From Hyphomicrobiales bacterium (GTDB lineage: Bacteria > Pseudomonadota > Alphaproteobacteria > Rhizobiales > Xanthobacteraceae): 5,928 bases of DNA. Made by a program: the position numbers and the translations under genes. Position 1 is the stretch's first letter. Each line of letters opens with the position of its first letter. The stretch spans positions 179-6,106 of the forward strand of contig PLTE01000388.1 in the NCBI GenBank assembly GCA_003164375.1, given 5' to 3'. Below the pieces are notes generated by a model. The model worked only from the letters and a program-made list of their open reading frames with translations. It did not search any database and was not told the origin of the DNA. Positions 5,481 through 5,928 of this stretch are shown here, in pieces.

Positions 5481-5928
5481 TCAAGCGGACTTTTTGTTCT
5501 TCTTGTCGTCGTCGACTTCGGTGAACTCGGCGTCGACGACGTCTTCCTGCTTTGCATCGGCACCGCCGCCGGCATCGGCATCGCCGCCCGGCTGTTGCTC
5601 GCCGGCCTGCTTATACATCGCCTCGCCGAGCTTCATGGACGCCTGCGCCAATGTATTGGTCTTGGCCGTGATCGCTTCCGCATCGTCGCCCTTCAAGGCT
5701 TCCTTGAGGTCGGCCATGGCGTTTTCGATGGCGCGGCGATCGGCCTCGCCGATCTTGCCGCCGTGCTCGGCCAGCGTCTTCTCGGTCGAATGGACCAGAG
5801 ACTCGGCGTGATTTTTCGCCTCGACCTGGGCCTTGCGCTTCTTGTCCTCCTCGGCGTGAGCCTCGGCATCTTTGACCATCTTCTGGATGTCGCCCTCGGA
5901 GAGACCGCCGGAAGCCTGGATGCGGATC
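5481..5928 (-). CDS. dnaK: chaperone protein DnaK (Hsp70), C-terminal part
   Basis: The 3' end of dnaK enters from the right edge, and 148 codons are present out of the usual 630 or so. The visible protein begins IRIQASGGLSEGDIQKMV, the end of the substrate-binding beta sandwich and the first lid helix. The helical lid follows, with AEEDKKRKAQVEAKNHAESLVHSTEK in the centre, where E. coli-like DnaK also has an Asn/Ala-rich lid helix. A Gly/Asp/Ala-rich disordered stretch follows and the protein ends in VVDAEFTEVDDD plus a lysine-rich tail. The lid traps peptide clients, and the acidic tail near the end is a general feature of bacterial DnaK. The nucleotide-binding domain, start codon and promoter, including any heat-shock sigma-32 site, lie outside the window. 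The reading frame is open to the edge with no sign of a defect. Confidence 0.97.
   Translation of the reverse strand, partial: IRIQASGGLSEGDIQKMVKDAEAHAEEDKKRKAQVEAKNHAESLVHSTEKTLAEHGGKIGEADRRAIENAMADLKEALKGDDAEAITAKTNTLAQASMKLGEAMYKQAGEQQPGGDADAGGGADAKQEDVVDAEFTEVDDDKKNKKSA

Noticed and set aside
5135..5581. A minus-strand frame joining the end of dnaK, the gap and the start of dnaJ
   Set aside because: It overlaps both confirmed genes in another frame, gives an Arg/Ser/Thr-rich product, and depends on the absence of stops in GC-rich DNA.

Overview
The window is a GC-rich bacterial segment in which every supportable gene lies on the minus strand, so transcription runs from the right edge to the left edge. 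The order in the direction of transcription is dnaK (3' part only), dnaJ, a PmtA-type phospholipid N-methyltransferase, an NADPH-dependent FMN/quinone reductase, pyrF, a one-domain DUF1330 protein, a two-domain DUF1330 protein, and dapB. The sequence suggests an alphaproteobacterium of the order Hyphomicrobiales, most likely near Bradyrhizobium, Rhodopseudomonas or Pseudolabrys. The reasons are the DnaJ start MAKRCYYE, a PmtA-family protein beside dnaJ, the pyrF-DUF1330-dapB order, and a CCGGGTCAAGCCCG-type intergenic palindrome. The lineage is an inference from recalled families, not from a search.

Right part (about 4150-5928): the lid and tail of DnaK are followed by a 182-bp gap and a complete DnaJ. 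The gap holds a strong 9-bp-stem hairpin and, closer to dnaJ, three degenerate tandem 18-bp repeats. Together these could set the DnaK:DnaJ ratio. Middle part (about 1974-4076): after a 79-bp, locally AT-rich spacer come the methyltransferase, the flavin reductase and pyrF, separated by only 27 and 30 bp. The methyltransferase has an N-terminal basic helical extension built from three exact-period 18-residue repeats. Left part (1-1961): two tightly packed DUF1330 genes carry three copies of the same domain. dapB follows after a 90-bp gap that may hold its own promoter, and a long REP-like palindrome lies just past dapB and probably ends the transcript.

Taken together the window looks like a chaperone operon followed by a compact housekeeping cluster: membrane phosphatidylcholine synthesis, flavin-dependent reduction, UMP synthesis and lysine/diaminopimelate synthesis. 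No mobile element, CRISPR array, tRNA or rRNA is visible. I see no clearly new system. The points most worth a second look are the 18-residue repeats of the methyltransferase, the triplicated and partly fused DUF1330 domains, and the repeat-plus-hairpin structure between dnaK and dnaJ.
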